A DNA stretch of 64,000 nt from Flavobacteriaceae bacterium (GTDB lineage: Bacteria > Bacteroidota > Bacteroidia > Flavobacteriales > Flavobacteriaceae): the NCBI GenBank assembly GCA_016744415.1, contig JADGEL010000001.1:868001-932000 (forward strand), given 5' to 3'. This document shows, one piece after another, positions 45,943-55,453 of this stretch; position 1 is the first letter of the stretch, and each line of letters opens with the position of its first letter. Below the pieces are notes generated by a model that did no database searches, was not told where the DNA came from, and worked only from the letters and a program-made list of their open reading frames with translations. A program made the translations under genes and the position numbers.

Positions 45943-45964
45943 CCACTTTAAAAATCCTCAATAA

Positions 45965-47053
45965 ATGAAGACGATAAAATTTTCTAGAATAGACAACGCA
46001 AAATTTTTTAAAACATTGAACAAGAGAGTCAATGATTATTTTAAAGATAACAATATAAAACGTACAGGAAACTGGAGATTGTATTCAAAAGCAATTGTAA
46101 TGTTCTCATTATTATTGCTTCCTTTAATTTCAATTTTAGTATTTGATTTACCAACTTGGGCAAATATTTTAGGTATGATTATCATAGGTATTGGTATGGC
46201 AGGTGTTGGTATGAATGTAATGCATGATGCTAATCACGAATCATTCTCTAGCCGAAAGTGGGTTAACAAATTAATGGGATCTAGTATTTATATCCTTGCA
46301 GGAAACGATTATAACTGGAAAGTACAACACAATGTTTTACACCATACATATACCAATATTCAGGGGCATGATGAAGATATTGATGCCGGTAGGATTATCC
46401 GTTTTTCTAAACACACTAAATGGATGAAAATTCATAAATTTCAAAAATATTATTCTTTCTTTTTATACGGACTGTTAACTGTAAATTGGGCAATTACAAC
46501 TGATTTTAAACAAACCTATCAATATTTAAAAAGAAAATTATCTTATGGTAAGTTTCCAAATCCAGCTACTCAATGGACAAAATTGATTATCGGAAAAATT
46601 GTTTATTATGCCTTATGGGTAGTGCTTCCTTTGTATTTAGGCTTTGCGTGGTATGAAGTTTTAATTGGTTTTTTAATCATGCACTATACAGCAGGAATCA
46701 TCTTAAGTGTAGTGTTTCAATTGGCACACGTAATGCCAAATACAGAAATGCCTACACCTGATGAAAATGGAAACATGAAAAATACTTGGGCAATACACCA
46801 ATTGTATACAACTTCTAATTTTGCACCAAAAAACTGGTTGGTAGAGTTTTATACAGGCGGTTTAAACCATCAGGTAGAGCATCATTTATTCGCACATATT
46901 AGTCATATCCATTATGATAAATTGGCAAAAATTGTAAAAGAAACTGCACAAGAATTTAATCTTCCTTACAACGAATACCAAACGATGTGGAAAGCAGTAA
47001 AAGAGCATTACCACCAATTAAACATCTTAGGTAAGCAACCACAATTAGCATAA
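45965..47053 (+). CDS. Membrane fatty acid (acyl-CoA/acyl-lipid) desaturase
   Basis: The 362-residue protein has the three histidine boxes of the desaturase family: HDANHE, HNVLHH (with HTYTN after it) and HQVEHH, and about four to six transmembrane helices (AIVMFSLLLLPLISILVF, ILGMIIIGIGMAGVGM). HQVEHH in place of HxxHH is typical of front-end or linoleoyl-CoA-type desaturases, so the exact regiospecificity is open. The enzyme needs O2 and a ferredoxin or cytochrome b5-like donor that is not encoded here. Cold or membrane-fluidity control is plausible. Confidence 0.9.
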   Translation: MKTIKFSRIDNAKFFKTLNKRVNDYFKDNNIKRTGNWRLYSKAIVMFSLLLLPLISILVFDLPTWANILGMIIIGIGMAGVGMNVMHDANHESFSSRKWVNKLMGSSIYILAGNDYNWKVQHNVLHHTYTNIQGHDEDIDAGRIIRFSKHTKWMKIHKFQKYYSFFLYGLLTVNWAITTDFKQTYQYLKRKLSYGKFPNPATQWTKLIIGKIVYYALWVVLPLYLGFAWYEVLIGFLIMHYTAGIILSVVFQLAHVMPNTEMPTPDENGNMKNTWAIHQLYTTSNFAPKNWLVEFYTGGLNHQVEHHLFAHISHIHYDKLAKIVKETAQEFNLPYNEYQTMWKAVKEHYHQLNILGKQPQLA

Positions 47054-47080
47054 ATTTCACAAACAACATACAACATCAAA

Positions 47081-48268
47081 ATGTCTCAACAATTATCCGA
47101 CAGAATTCAAAGTTTACCTGTATCGGCAACTTTGGCTATGGCTGCAAAAGCCAGAGAATTAAAACAACAAGGTAAAGATATTATTGGTTTAAGTTTGGGT
47201 GAACCAGATTTTAATACTCCAGAGTTTATCAAAGAAGCAGCGATTAAAGCTGTCCAAGAAAATTACAATTCTTATACTCCAGTTGATGGGTATCAAGAAT
47301 TAAAAGAAGCTGTTTGTACAAAATTTAAACGTGATAATAATTTAGATTACACACCAAATCAAATTGTAGTTTCTACAGGTGCAAAACAATCTATCGCAAA
47401 CATTGCTCAGGTATTATTAAATCCTGGTGACGAAGTTTTATTACCTGCTCCTTACTGGGTGAGTTATTCGGCAATTGCATTATTGTGTGAGGCAAAATTT
47501 GTTGAGATACCATCTAGTATTGATACTAATTTTAAAATTACTCCTGAACAATTAGAAGCGGCAATAACACCAAAAACAAAAATGATTTTCTTTAATTCGC
47601 CAAACAACCCAAGCGGTACAATTTATACTGAGAAAGAGTATAGAGCTTTGGCAGCAGTTTTAGAAAATTACCCTAATATTTACATCCTTTCGGATGAAAT
47701 TTACGAGCACATTAATTATGGTGCTAAGAATTTTAGTTTTGCTAGAATTAGGAGCATGTATGATCGTACAATTACCGTTAATGGTGTTGCAAAAGCATTT
47801 GCGATGACCGGTTGGAGAATTGGATATATCGGTGCGCCAGAATGGATTGCAAAATCTTGTACAAAAATGCAAGGGCAAATTACTTCAGGGGCTAATTGTA
47901 TTGCACAACGCGCTACGATTACTGCTTTAGAAGCACCTGTTTCTGAAATTCAGTATATGGTTACGGAGTTTAAAAAACGAAGAGATATTATTTTAGGTTT
48001 ATTAAAAGAAATTGACGGATTAAAATTGAATACCCCAAAAGGAGCATTTTATGTTTTCCCAGATGTGTCAGCATTTTTTGGAAAAACAATTAAAGGACAC
48101 AAAATTAACAATGCGTCTGATTTTTCAATGTTACTGTTAGAAGAAGCAAATGTTGCTACTGTAACAGGAGAAGCTTTTGGTGCTCCAAATTGTATTCGAA
48201 TTTCATATGCAGCATCTGAAGAAAATATTAGAACCGCAATTGTAAGAATTAAAGAGGTGCTTAGTTAA
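47081..48268 (+). CDS. aspC: Aspartate aminotransferase-type class I aminotransferase
   Basis: The 395-residue PLP enzyme matches class I subgroup Ib aspartate aminotransferases: GLSLGEPDFNTPEFI, NSYTPVDGYQEL, STGAKQSI, FNSPNNPSGTIYT, LSDEIYEHINYG, the PLP lysine in NGVAKAFAMTGWRIGYI, and a C-terminal IRISYAAS. It interconverts aspartate and oxaloacetate with glutamate/2-oxoglutarate. It follows the desaturase gene by 27 nt and ends at a strong terminator. Confidence 0.92.
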   Translation: MSQQLSDRIQSLPVSATLAMAAKARELKQQGKDIIGLSLGEPDFNTPEFIKEAAIKAVQENYNSYTPVDGYQELKEAVCTKFKRDNNLDYTPNQIVVSTGAKQSIANIAQVLLNPGDEVLLPAPYWVSYSAIALLCEAKFVEIPSSIDTNFKITPEQLEAAITPKTKMIFFNSPNNPSGTIYTEKEYRALAAVLENYPNIYILSDEIYEHINYGAKNFSFARIRSMYDRTITVNGVAKAFAMTGWRIGYIGAPEWIAKSCTKMQGQITSGANCIAQRATITALEAPVSEIQYMVTEFKKRRDIILGLLKEIDGLKLNTPKGAFYVFPDVSAFFGKTIKGHKINNASDFSMLLLEEANVATVTGEAFGAPNCIRISYAASEENIRTAIVRIKEVLS

Positions 48269-48285
48269 TTCAAGCACAGTATTAA

Positions 48286-48322
48286 ACAAAAATGCCTGAA
48301 ATTTTATTTCAGGCATTTTTGT
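48286..48322. terminator. Strong bidirectional terminator
   Basis: ACAAAAATGCCTGAAAT (48286-48302) and ATTTCAGGCATTTTTGT (48306-48322) form a perfect 17-bp stem with a 3-nt loop; A and T runs on the two sides serve both convergent genes. Confidence 0.9.
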
Positions 48323-48347
48323 TATACAATTATATTATTCTAATCAA

Positions 48348-49388
48348 CTACATCAAGAATCGATAGTTTAATGAAAGTAGAAAAGACTTTCTATCTCCAA
48401 TCAAACCAGCTTCAGAACGCAACATCCAATGTTTATTGTATTGATACTGAACACCAATAATTCCATTCCATTTTTGTGACACTTGTTTGTCCATTCCGTA
48501 TCTAATTATAGCACTACCATCTGCAGCATCAATACGTTCAATAATAGGAGCAAGAACTTGATCAGCAATAACTTTTTGTGGTATTGTAGCCTCATTATCA
48601 TACCAATCATTATAATTTGCAACAATTTGATCTGTCCTTTCTTCTAAACCAGGAATAGCTTCACTTAATGTAATTTGCCCTCTAGTTTCAGAACTCATAT
48701 TTATAGACATTCCTCCTGCCCAAACCGCAATATTACTTTCCGGTTTATTTTTAAAGGTGAATGTCTTTCCTAAGCGAATACCAACTACATTAACTCTTGT
48801 AGATTTGTCTAACAACTCGGGTTTATTCCATGTAAAATTTGCATCAACAGAAAACCAAACTGGTCCAATGCCACCAGCTCCCATGACACCAAAACCTGCG
48901 GTTGTTATACCTTGTTCTACAACCGATTGTAACTCAATCGGAGCAACTAAATTAACTTCGGTATTTGAATTTCCATAACCCAAAATACCATATACATTTA
49001 AAAATGGGAACACCCATAAATCGGGTCTTACATTAAAAGTATATGATGTGTTAGAGTTTTCACCAAATTGAATAAAATCAACAGAGGTTAGTGGAATATC
49101 AAGGCTGTTAGTTTTTAAACCCAATTGCATATTGGTAATATCTATACCTTGTTCCATCCACATATAATTAGCCATTATTCCAGCAGGGTATGGAATATCA
49201 AATCCTTTTTGATATACTTTTTGTCCCCAAATAGGGAATTTGTAATTATATTCAACTTGTTTTAAACTATCTGTATATTTTTCATTCTTAGTTCTAATCT
49301 TTTTTGATGAATATTGAGCACTACCATATTCTGGGAGTAACATCAAAAATATAACTGGAATTATAAATAGTTGAAAATTGTTTTTCAT
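48348..49388 (-). CDS. Outer-membrane beta-barrel protein, DUF6588-like
   Basis: The 346-residue protein has a Sec signal (FLMLLPEYGSAQ) and a barrel-like pattern ending FLLSLNYRFLM. PYPAGIMANYMWMEQGIDITNMQL and WVFPFLNVYGILGYGNSNTEV recall flavobacterial DUF6588 proteins, but this is from memory. The function is unknown. It lies 18 nt downstream of another barrel gene, so the two may be co-transcribed. Confidence 0.65.
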   Translation of the reverse strand: MKNNFQLFIIPVIFLMLLPEYGSAQYSSKKIRTKNEKYTDSLKQVEYNYKFPIWGQKVYQKGFDIPYPAGIMANYMWMEQGIDITNMQLGLKTNSLDIPLTSVDFIQFGENSNTSYTFNVRPDLWVFPFLNVYGILGYGNSNTEVNLVAPIELQSVVEQGITTAGFGVMGAGGIGPVWFSVDANFTWNKPELLDKSTRVNVVGIRLGKTFTFKNKPESNIAVWAGGMSINMSSETRGQITLSEAIPGLEERTDQIVANYNDWYDNEATIPQKVIADQVLAPIIERIDAADGSAIIRYGMDKQVSQKWNGIIGVQYQYNKHWMLRSEAGLIGDRKSFLLSLNYRFLM

Positions 49389-49406
49389 TTTCTATAATTT
49401 TGCTTA

Positions 49407-50213
49407 TTATTTTTCTAGTTCTTCAATTCTTTTTTGGAGCTCTAAATTTTCTTTTTCCAATGCTTCTTTATCTTTTTCTGCTTGCTCTTTTTCTGCTTTT
49501 TCTTTCGCTTTTGTTACTCCCACAGGAAATGTTACTTTTACAAAAAAGGAGTTACTTTTAGTTCCAGATTTTTCCTTATAAATATCAACCAATCCGTGAT
49601 AGTATTTAGCACCAACAGACATTTTTCTGCCTTTTTTAAACTGGTACCCAACGCCTCCTAAAAATCCTGCATCAATTTTTTGAATAGCATCTTTGTTTTT
49701 ATAACGCACACGTTCTTCAATATCATCATTGTCACTATTAAACTCTACAAAAGCTTTTGTATGCCAACCAAATTGCATTCCACCTTCGGCATAAAATCCT
49801 TTGTAAAACTTGTATTTTAACAAAGCTGGAACCATAAATGTATTTATTACTTGTCTGTAACTACCATCAATAACAACTCCGTTTTCCTTTTGTTTGTCTA
49901 TACCCAAAAAATCTAGATCATTGTCTGTTAAATTATCTAGCCCTTGATTTGCTTTAACTAGCACCCCTGTATAAACAGACCAATCTGGGTTTTTTAATTT
50001 TAAATCAAAATAAAATCCAATATTAAAAAAGGTTCTTCTATCGTTAGATTCAAAGCCTTCAATTTGTTCAAAATTTAAACCTGTTTCTAAACCAAACTCA
50101 AGTTTGTCAGAGTTTAATTTATCACCCAATAATAAAGAAATAAGAACTTGAGATTGAGATGTGACACTTGCAAGCATCAACGTTACAATAAGCATGATAG
50201 CTTTTTTACTCAT
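49407..50213 (-). CDS. Outer-membrane beta-barrel protein with C-terminal coiled-coil tail
   Basis: The 268-residue protein has a Sec signal (MLIVTLMLASVTSQSQ) and a porin-like barrel (KLEFGLETGLNFEQIEG, YKFYKGFYAEGGMQFGWH, GGVGYQFKKGRKMSVGAKYYHGL) whose last strand looks like SFFVKVTFPVGV. Unusually about 35 charged residues follow (KAKEKAEKEQAEKDK, then LEKENLELQKRIEELEK), a predicted coiled coil that would project into the periplasm. Family not recognised beyond outer-membrane beta-barrel. Confidence 0.7.
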   Translation of the reverse strand: MSKKAIMLIVTLMLASVTSQSQVLISLLLGDKLNSDKLEFGLETGLNFEQIEGFESNDRRTFFNIGFYFDLKLKNPDWSVYTGVLVKANQGLDNLTDNDLDFLGIDKQKENGVVIDGSYRQVINTFMVPALLKYKFYKGFYAEGGMQFGWHTKAFVEFNSDNDDIEERVRYKNKDAIQKIDAGFLGGVGYQFKKGRKMSVGAKYYHGLVDIYKEKSGTKSNSFFVKVTFPVGVTKAKEKAEKEQAEKDKEALEKENLELQKRIEELEK

Positions 50214-50236
50214 AATTTGTTTAGTTTTTTTATAAA

Positions 50237-50244
50237 CAAATATA
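50237..50244 (-). promoter_or_regulatory. -7 box upstream of the coiled-coil barrel gene
   Basis: On the minus strand this reads TATATTTG, a perfect TAnnTTTG box, 24 nt before the ATG. A -33 TTG is not clear. Confidence 0.4.
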
Positions 50245-50283
50245 TAAGAATAAAATCAAAGGTTAAAAGTAGTTGTAATTTAT

Positions 50284-50291
50284 TATTTTTG
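50284..50291 (+). promoter_or_regulatory. -7 box upstream of the MoxR/Bat operon
   Basis: TATTTTTG matches TAnnTTTG and lies 46 nt upstream of the MoxR ATG. No convincing -33 element is seen at the right distance. Confidence 0.35.
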
Positions 50292-50337
50292 ATAAAAAAT
50301 ATGCTGTAATTAACATCCTAATACTTCAAATGAATTT

Positions 50338-51306
50338 ATGAAAACACTTAATCAGATAAATACGCTTAAAGAGCGCATGTCTCAATCCATCATAGGGCAA
50401 GACAAGCTAGTAAGTAGATTGATTTTAATTCTACTTGCCAATGGAAATGTTTTATTAGAAGGTTTACCTGGTTTGGCCAAAACCAGAGCCATTAAATCCT
50501 TAGCCAAAGAGTTAGATTGTGGATTAAGTAGAATTCAATTTACGCCAGATTTATTACCTTCTGATATAACTGGAACAGAAATTTATCAACCAGAAACAGA
50601 AGAAAAATTTATTTTTCAGCAAGGGCCTATTTTTAGCAATTTGATTTTAGCAGATGAAATCAATCGTTCACCAGCCAAAGTACAATCTGCTTTATTAGAA
50701 GCCATGGAAGAACGTCAAGTTTCTGTAGCTGGTAAAACTTATAAAATGGAACCATTGTTCATGGTAATGGCAACACAAAATCCAGTAGAACAAGAAGGGA
50801 CTTATCCACTACCCGAAGCCCAAATGGATCGTTTTTTAATGCATGTAACTATAGATTATCCTGATGATACTTCTGAATTAGCAATTATGCGTTTGAACCG
50901 TGGTGAACAGATGAGTTCAGAAAAAAAAGAGCTAAAGGAAAAACTATCTCCTAAAATCATTTTTGATGCTCGTGATGAAATTAGTAATGTAACTATCTCT
51001 GAAAACATTGAGAAATATATTGTTGATATTATATCAGCAACCCGCTATCCTTCAAAGTACAATGAGCAACTTGCTAGCTGGTTAGATTTTGGAGCAAGTC
51101 CGAGAGGTACTATTGCCATTGATAGAGCATCGAGAACCCATGCTTGGATGAATGGTAACGATTTTGTAAGTCCTGATGATGTGAGAGCCGTAGTTCACGA
51201 TTGTTTACGTCATCGAATAATGCTAAGTTATGAAGCAAATGCTGAAGGTGTTTCTGCTAATGAAGTCATAGATAGCATTCTTAAACAAGTTGCCGTAATC
51301 GGATAA
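50338..51306 (+). CDS. MoxR-family AAA+ ATPase
   Basis: The 322-residue protein has Walker A GLPGLAKT, Walker B LILADEINRSPAKVQSALLEAMEERQVS, sensor 1 ATQNPVEQEGTYPLPEAQMDRF, and a C-terminal lid (SPRGTIAIDRASRTHAW). MoxR proteins act as chaperones that load or activate VWA-domain partners; the DUF58 and Bat VWA genes follow directly. It starts the Bat operon, divergent from the barrel genes. Confidence 0.93.
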   Translation: MKTLNQINTLKERMSQSIIGQDKLVSRLILILLANGNVLLEGLPGLAKTRAIKSLAKELDCGLSRIQFTPDLLPSDITGTEIYQPETEEKFIFQQGPIFSNLILADEINRSPAKVQSALLEAMEERQVSVAGKTYKMEPLFMVMATQNPVEQEGTYPLPEAQMDRFLMHVTIDYPDDTSELAIMRLNRGEQMSSEKKELKEKLSPKIIFDARDEISNVTISENIEKYIVDIISATRYPSKYNEQLASWLDFGASPRGTIAIDRASRTHAWMNGNDFVSPDDVRAVVHDCLRHRIMLSYEANAEGVSANEVIDSILKQVAVIG

Positions 51307-51321
51307 CGTAATATTTATTTA

Positions 51322-52254
51322 ATGAAAAAATCACCTGAAAACAGCAATTCCATTTTTGTAACGCTACAAGATTTGTTGGCAAAAGAACACAGAGCTCAAG
51401 GTTTTAGTTTTTTAGCTAAAAAACAAAAAGTACGTAGTATTTTAGGTGGTAAACATGCGTCAAAATTACGAGGACGGGGTCTCGATTTTGAAGAAGTTCG
51501 TAATTACGTGGCCGGTGATGATATCAGAAATATAGATTGGAAAGTAACTGCAAGAACTCAAAAAACACATTCAAGAGTTTATAGCGAAGAAAAGGAAAAA
51601 CCAGCTTTAATTATTGTTGACCAATCTAAATCAATGTTCTTTGGTTCACAACACAAAATGAAAAGCGTGGTAGCTGCAGAATTAGCAGCCTTAACATCTT
51701 TTAAAATCTTAAAAGATGGCGATCGTGTAGGTGGAGTTGTATATGCAGATAATGGAATTGATATTATTTTTCCGAAACGCAACAGAAAAAATATCTTGCA
51801 CTTTTTTGAAAATATTGTGCAAAGAAATCAAGAATTAGAGCATTCTCAACCTGTAAATCACGAAAAGGCAACAGATACTGTTTTTAAAAAAATCAGAAAC
51901 ATTGTTACTCATGATTTTTTAATTGTAATTATTAGTGATTTTAGACGATACTCTCCAGCTGTTATTAAAAATATTGCACAACTCTCACTACATAATGATG
52001 TTATTTTAGCTAAGGTTTATGACCCGATGGAGCGTGAAATTCCTAAAACAAAAATGGTTATTGGCGATTCTCAAAAACAATTAAATATAGATGGTAAGAA
52101 TCAAAATATTCAACAAGAATTTAGCAAAGGGTTCGATAAAGAATTTCAAGATTTTGAAAGTGAAATGAAAAAGCATCGCATTCCTGTTCTCAAATTTGAC
52201 ACAGTAAACCCTGTTGATGAGCAATTAAAAAATATGTTTTCAAGAAAAAGATAA
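51322..52254 (+). CDS. DUF58 (VWA-like) protein of the Bat operon
   Basis: The 310-residue soluble protein has the DUF58 hallmark RNYVAGDDIRNIDWKVTART and a VWA-like fold with a VDQSKSM (DxSxS-type) metal site. DUF58 proteins accompany MoxR ATPases in nearly all Bat-type operons and may couple ATPase action to the membrane VWA proteins. It starts 16 nt after the MoxR stop and its stop overlaps the next ATG by one base. Confidence 0.9.
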   Translation: MKKSPENSNSIFVTLQDLLAKEHRAQGFSFLAKKQKVRSILGGKHASKLRGRGLDFEEVRNYVAGDDIRNIDWKVTARTQKTHSRVYSEEKEKPALIIVDQSKSMFFGSQHKMKSVVAAELAALTSFKILKDGDRVGGVVYADNGIDIIFPKRNRKNILHFFENIVQRNQELEHSQPVNHEKATDTVFKKIRNIVTHDFLIVIISDFRRYSPAVIKNIAQLSLHNDVILAKVYDPMEREIPKTKMVIGDSQKQLNIDGKNQNIQQEFSKGFDKEFQDFESEMKKHRIPVLKFDTVNPVDEQLKNMFSRKR

Positions 52255-52748
52255 TGACTTATTACTTATACATATTTGCACCATTTCAAAATCAAGATTC
52301 TGTCGATGTAAATAACATAAAACCTCTTATGGAACCAGATTCTGTGGTGTTTTCTTTCGAAACTATTGGTTGGAGTATTTTACTATGGCTTATGATAATT
52401 TTGGTTTTATCACTGACCATTAGAAGCATTATTTTTTATAAAAAAAACAAATACAAACGTGATGCTATCAAAATTTTAGAAGGCTTAACTATTGATGGTT
52501 CAACAGAAATCAATCAGCACATTGCTGTGCAATTAAAATTAGTTGCTATTAAATCTTACGGTCGTGAAATAGTTGCACACTTAACTGGAAAAGAGTGGGC
52601 TTCCTTTTTACAATCAAAAATTAAGCATCTCGAATTTGATAATTTGGATTCTTTTTTAATGAAAAGCCTGTATCAAAATCAAGAAGATTTAGAACAAACA
52701 ACTCAATTTTTAACTTATTCAAAAAAATGGATTAAAACACATGCCTGA
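52254..52748 (+). CDS. Single-pass membrane protein of the Bat operon (DUF4381-like)
   Basis: The 164-residue protein has one strong transmembrane helix (about 40-65: IGWSILLWLMIILVLSLTI) followed by a basic cytoplasmic stretch (YKKNKYKRDAIKIL) and a helical C-terminal domain. Size, topology and position between DUF58 and BatA match the DUF4381-like member of such operons; the assignment depends mainly on position. It overlaps batA by 8 nt. Confidence 0.75.
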   Translation: MTYYLYIFAPFQNQDSVDVNNIKPLMEPDSVVFSFETIGWSILLWLMIILVLSLTIRSIIFYKKNKYKRDAIKILEGLTIDGSTEINQHIAVQLKLVAIKSYGREIVAHLTGKEWASFLQSKIKHLEFDNLDSFLMKSLYQNQEDLEQTTQFLTYSKKWIKTHA

Positions 52749-53742
52749 AAATTTTGAGATAGCATATAAATTTGTTTTTTGGTTTTTCCCATTACCATTC
52801 ATCCTATATTGGATATTGCCAGCTATACGCTTAAAAAGCGCTTCCTTATTATTGCCAGACTTTGATAAAGCACAAAAATATACAGGAGAGAAAGCACGGA
52901 AATCTGCAGAAATAAAAAGACGAAATAGTGTTTCATGGGTTTTTCTAATTCTAGTTTGGGCCTGTTTATTGGTAGCCCTTTCATCTCCTCAGATTGTTGC
53001 AAAACCCGAATTAAAAGTTAAAACCTCGAGAAGTTTTTTAATTGTTGCAGATATCTCTTTTAGTATGGCACAAACAGATTGGCGTATTGATGAAAAAAAA
53101 GTGAGAAGATGGGATGCGGTAAAAAGTGTAATGCATGATTTTATTGAAAAACGAGAAGGTGACAGAATGGGGTTGATATTCTTTGGGTCTAGTGCTTATA
53201 TTCAGGCTCCTTTCACTTCCGAGCTTGAAACAGTAGATCAGTTATTGGAAGAAGCAGATGTTGGTATGGCAGGACAAATGACCAATATTGGGAAAGCTAT
53301 TGTAAAAGGGATTGAACTTTTTGAACAAGACACCATTAAGACTAAAGTGATGTTGCTGCTGTCTGATGGTGTGGATGCAGGAACAGATATTTTACCTTTA
53401 GATGCTGCAGATATGGCTAAAAAAGACTCTATAAAAGTATATACTATAGGTATTGGTGATCCAAATATTGCCAATTCAGATTTAGATGAAACCACTTTAG
53501 AAGAAATTGCCGAAATGACCGATGCCCAATATTTTAGAGCAATTAATTCTGAACGATTGAATGAAATTTATAGCGAATTAGATAAACTAGAACCTATAGA
53601 ATATGAAGAAGAATCCTACAAACCTACAACACTATTGTATCATTATCCGCTAGGCTTTGCCATAGGGTTATCTATTTTTCACGGACTAGTTTTAAGTTTT
53701 ATTTCATTTTTTAAACAATTCAAGAAAGATGAACTCAATTAA
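52741..53742 (+). CDS. batA: BatA, membrane VWA protein
   Basis: The 333-residue protein has N-terminal transmembrane helices (KFVFWFFPLPFILYWIL and VFLILVWACLLVALSS), a VWA domain with an intact MIDAS start (VADISFSM, DxSxS), the later TNIGKAI and LLSDGVDAGTD, and a C-terminal helix (YPLGFAIGLSIFHGLVLSF). Bat proteins were named for Bacteroides aerotolerance; their mechanism is unclear. It overlaps both neighbours, a sign of translational coupling. Confidence 0.9.
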   Translation: MPENFEIAYKFVFWFFPLPFILYWILPAIRLKSASLLLPDFDKAQKYTGEKARKSAEIKRRNSVSWVFLILVWACLLVALSSPQIVAKPELKVKTSRSFLIVADISFSMAQTDWRIDEKKVRRWDAVKSVMHDFIEKREGDRMGLIFFGSSAYIQAPFTSELETVDQLLEEADVGMAGQMTNIGKAIVKGIELFEQDTIKTKVMLLLSDGVDAGTDILPLDAADMAKKDSIKVYTIGIGDPNIANSDLDETTLEEIAEMTDAQYFRAINSERLNEIYSELDKLEPIEYEEESYKPTTLLYHYPLGFAIGLSIFHGLVLSFISFFKQFKKDELN

Positions 53743-55453
53743 GGAATTTGCACATATAAATTGGGAGCAGTTTCATTTTTTGAGACCAGTATTTTTATGG
53801 ATACTAATTCCAGTAGCCATCATTCTATTATTGAATATCGTTACCAATCGCAATCAAATTAAATGGCAATCTGTAATTGCTCCACACTTAAGAAAATACG
53901 TGATTCAAAAAGGAAGTGAAGGCTTACGGAAATGGATGCAATTGTTAACAATGATTACGCTTTCTTTAGCAGTGTTAGGAATGGCAGGACCTACGTGGAA
54001 AGAAGTTGAAGTGCCAGGGAAAATTTTAGAAACTCCAATTGTAGTTGTGTTAGATTTATCGCAAAGTATGATGGCGACTGATATACAACCTAGCAGGTTG
54101 GAACGCGCCAAATTCAAATTATCCGATTTTATAGATGCCAATCCTCGAGCGCGAATTGCACTTGTTGGTTTTTCAGGCTCAGCACACACAATTGTTCCAC
54201 TGACCAACGATTATAAAATTATTAAATCACACATGAGTACTTTAACTCCAAATGTGATGCCTTTCTATGGGTCAAATTTAGAAGCAACATTAGATTTAAC
54301 TGACACGATTATAAATGTAACAAGTGCGCCTGCAACTTTGATTTTGTTCTCTGATGATTTTGACAAGTCTACTTTTGATGTCCTACAAACATTTGCCAAT
54401 TCAGGAACAACCAAGATTGAAATAATGCCTTTCAATACGATTGTCGGTGCTAATGTTCCAAGTTATAATGGAAAGGGGTTTTTAAAAAATAAAGGAAAGA
54501 ATGTACATTCTAAATTAAATACTGATATCTTAAATAGATTAGACGCTATCGAGAATATTACTGTGCATTCACTCACGCTTGACAATTCTGATATGGAATT
54601 ATTAGCGAAAAAGATTGCTGATAATATTGAGTTCAAGGAACAAGATCAAGAAAAAGAAGACGATTGGGAAGATCATGGTTTGGTGTTAATTATTCCATTT
54701 GTTATTGTAGTACTTATTTCATTCAGAAAAGGGTGGGTACTTTATTCATTGATTTTTATGATGACATTATCTTCTTGTTCTGAAAACACTTCTTTCAAAG
54801 ATCTATGGTACACAAAAGATTATCAAGGTCAACAATTGTTAAACAACGGAGAATTTGCAATGGCTGGAGATATTTTTGATGATCCGTTACAAAGTGGAGT
54901 GGCATATTATAAAGCAAAAAATTACGATGCTGCTATTGCTGCTTTTAGTAAAGACACAACAGCGATGGGTGCTTATAACTTAGGAGTTACCTATTTTGCA
55001 AATGGAGATTATGCGGCGGCTGAATTGGCATTTGGAAACGCTGTTGAGTTAGATCCAGAAATGGAAAACGCTAAAAATAATATGCAAGTTTCTAAACATT
55101 TATTAGGAGGCGAGAATGAAGTAAATCCTGAAGATGCAGAAGAAGCGCCTGAAAAAGGACAAGCACAAAATGAGCAAAATAAGAGTCCAGAAGACTTAAG
55201 TGGAGGAGGTCAAGAAGCCACCAAAAAACAAATGGAAAAGGAACGTTTAGAAGAGACGGTAAATACAGATGTAAGAAAAGGAAAAGAGTTAGAAGAAGTT
55301 CCAGATAATTTTGAAAGTGGAAAAGGAGATCCTTCTCAAAAAGTATTAATGCGAAAAGTTGATGACGATCCTGCCCTATTTTTAAAACGAAAATTTAAAC
55401 ATCAGGTAAAAGAACAGCAATTAAAACAACCTACAAATGTAAAAAAATGGTAA
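53729..55453 (+). CDS. batB: BatB-BatC fusion: VWA domain plus TPR tail
   Basis: Residues 1 to about 330 are BatB-like: two N-terminal helices, then a VWA domain with DLSQSM (DxSxS) and TPSRLERAK-like sequence. A second hydrophobic stretch (GLVLIIPFVIVVLISF) is followed by SLIFMMTLSSC (Cys350), which looks like a lipoprotein signal left inside the protein. The remainder is BatC-like: TPRs (AYNLGVTYFANGDYAAAELAFGN) and a charged, glutamate- and lysine-rich tail. BatB and BatC are often separate genes in Bacteroidota; here they form one 574-residue frame. It overlaps batA by 14 nt and batD by 7. Confidence 0.88.
   Translation: MNSIKEFAHINWEQFHFLRPVFLWILIPVAIILLLNIVTNRNQIKWQSVIAPHLRKYVIQKGSEGLRKWMQLLTMITLSLAVLGMAGPTWKEVEVPGKILETPIVVVLDLSQSMMATDIQPSRLERAKFKLSDFIDANPRARIALVGFSGSAHTIVPLTNDYKIIKSHMSTLTPNVMPFYGSNLEATLDLTDTIINVTSAPATLILFSDDFDKSTFDVLQTFANSGTTKIEIMPFNTIVGANVPSYNGKGFLKNKGKNVHSKLNTDILNRLDAIENITVHSLTLDNSDMELLAKKIADNIEFKEQDQEKEDDWEDHGLVLIIPFVIVVLISFRKGWVLYSLIFMMTLSSCSENTSFKDLWYTKDYQGQQLLNNGEFAMAGDIFDDPLQSGVAYYKAKNYDAAIAAFSKDTTAMGAYNLGVTYFANGDYAAAELAFGNAVELDPEMENAKNNMQVSKHLLGGENEVNPEDAEEAPEKGQAQNEQNKSPEDLSGGGQEATKKQMEKERLEETVNTDVRKGKELEEVPDNFESGKGDPSQKVLMRKVDDDPALFLKRKFKHQVKEQQLKQPTNVKKW

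Noticed and set aside
49378-49581. A + strand frame rich in Ser and Phe overlapping the coiled-coil barrel gene
   Set aside because: It is the antisense reading of the glutamate/lysine repeats of the coiled-coil tail, not a gene.
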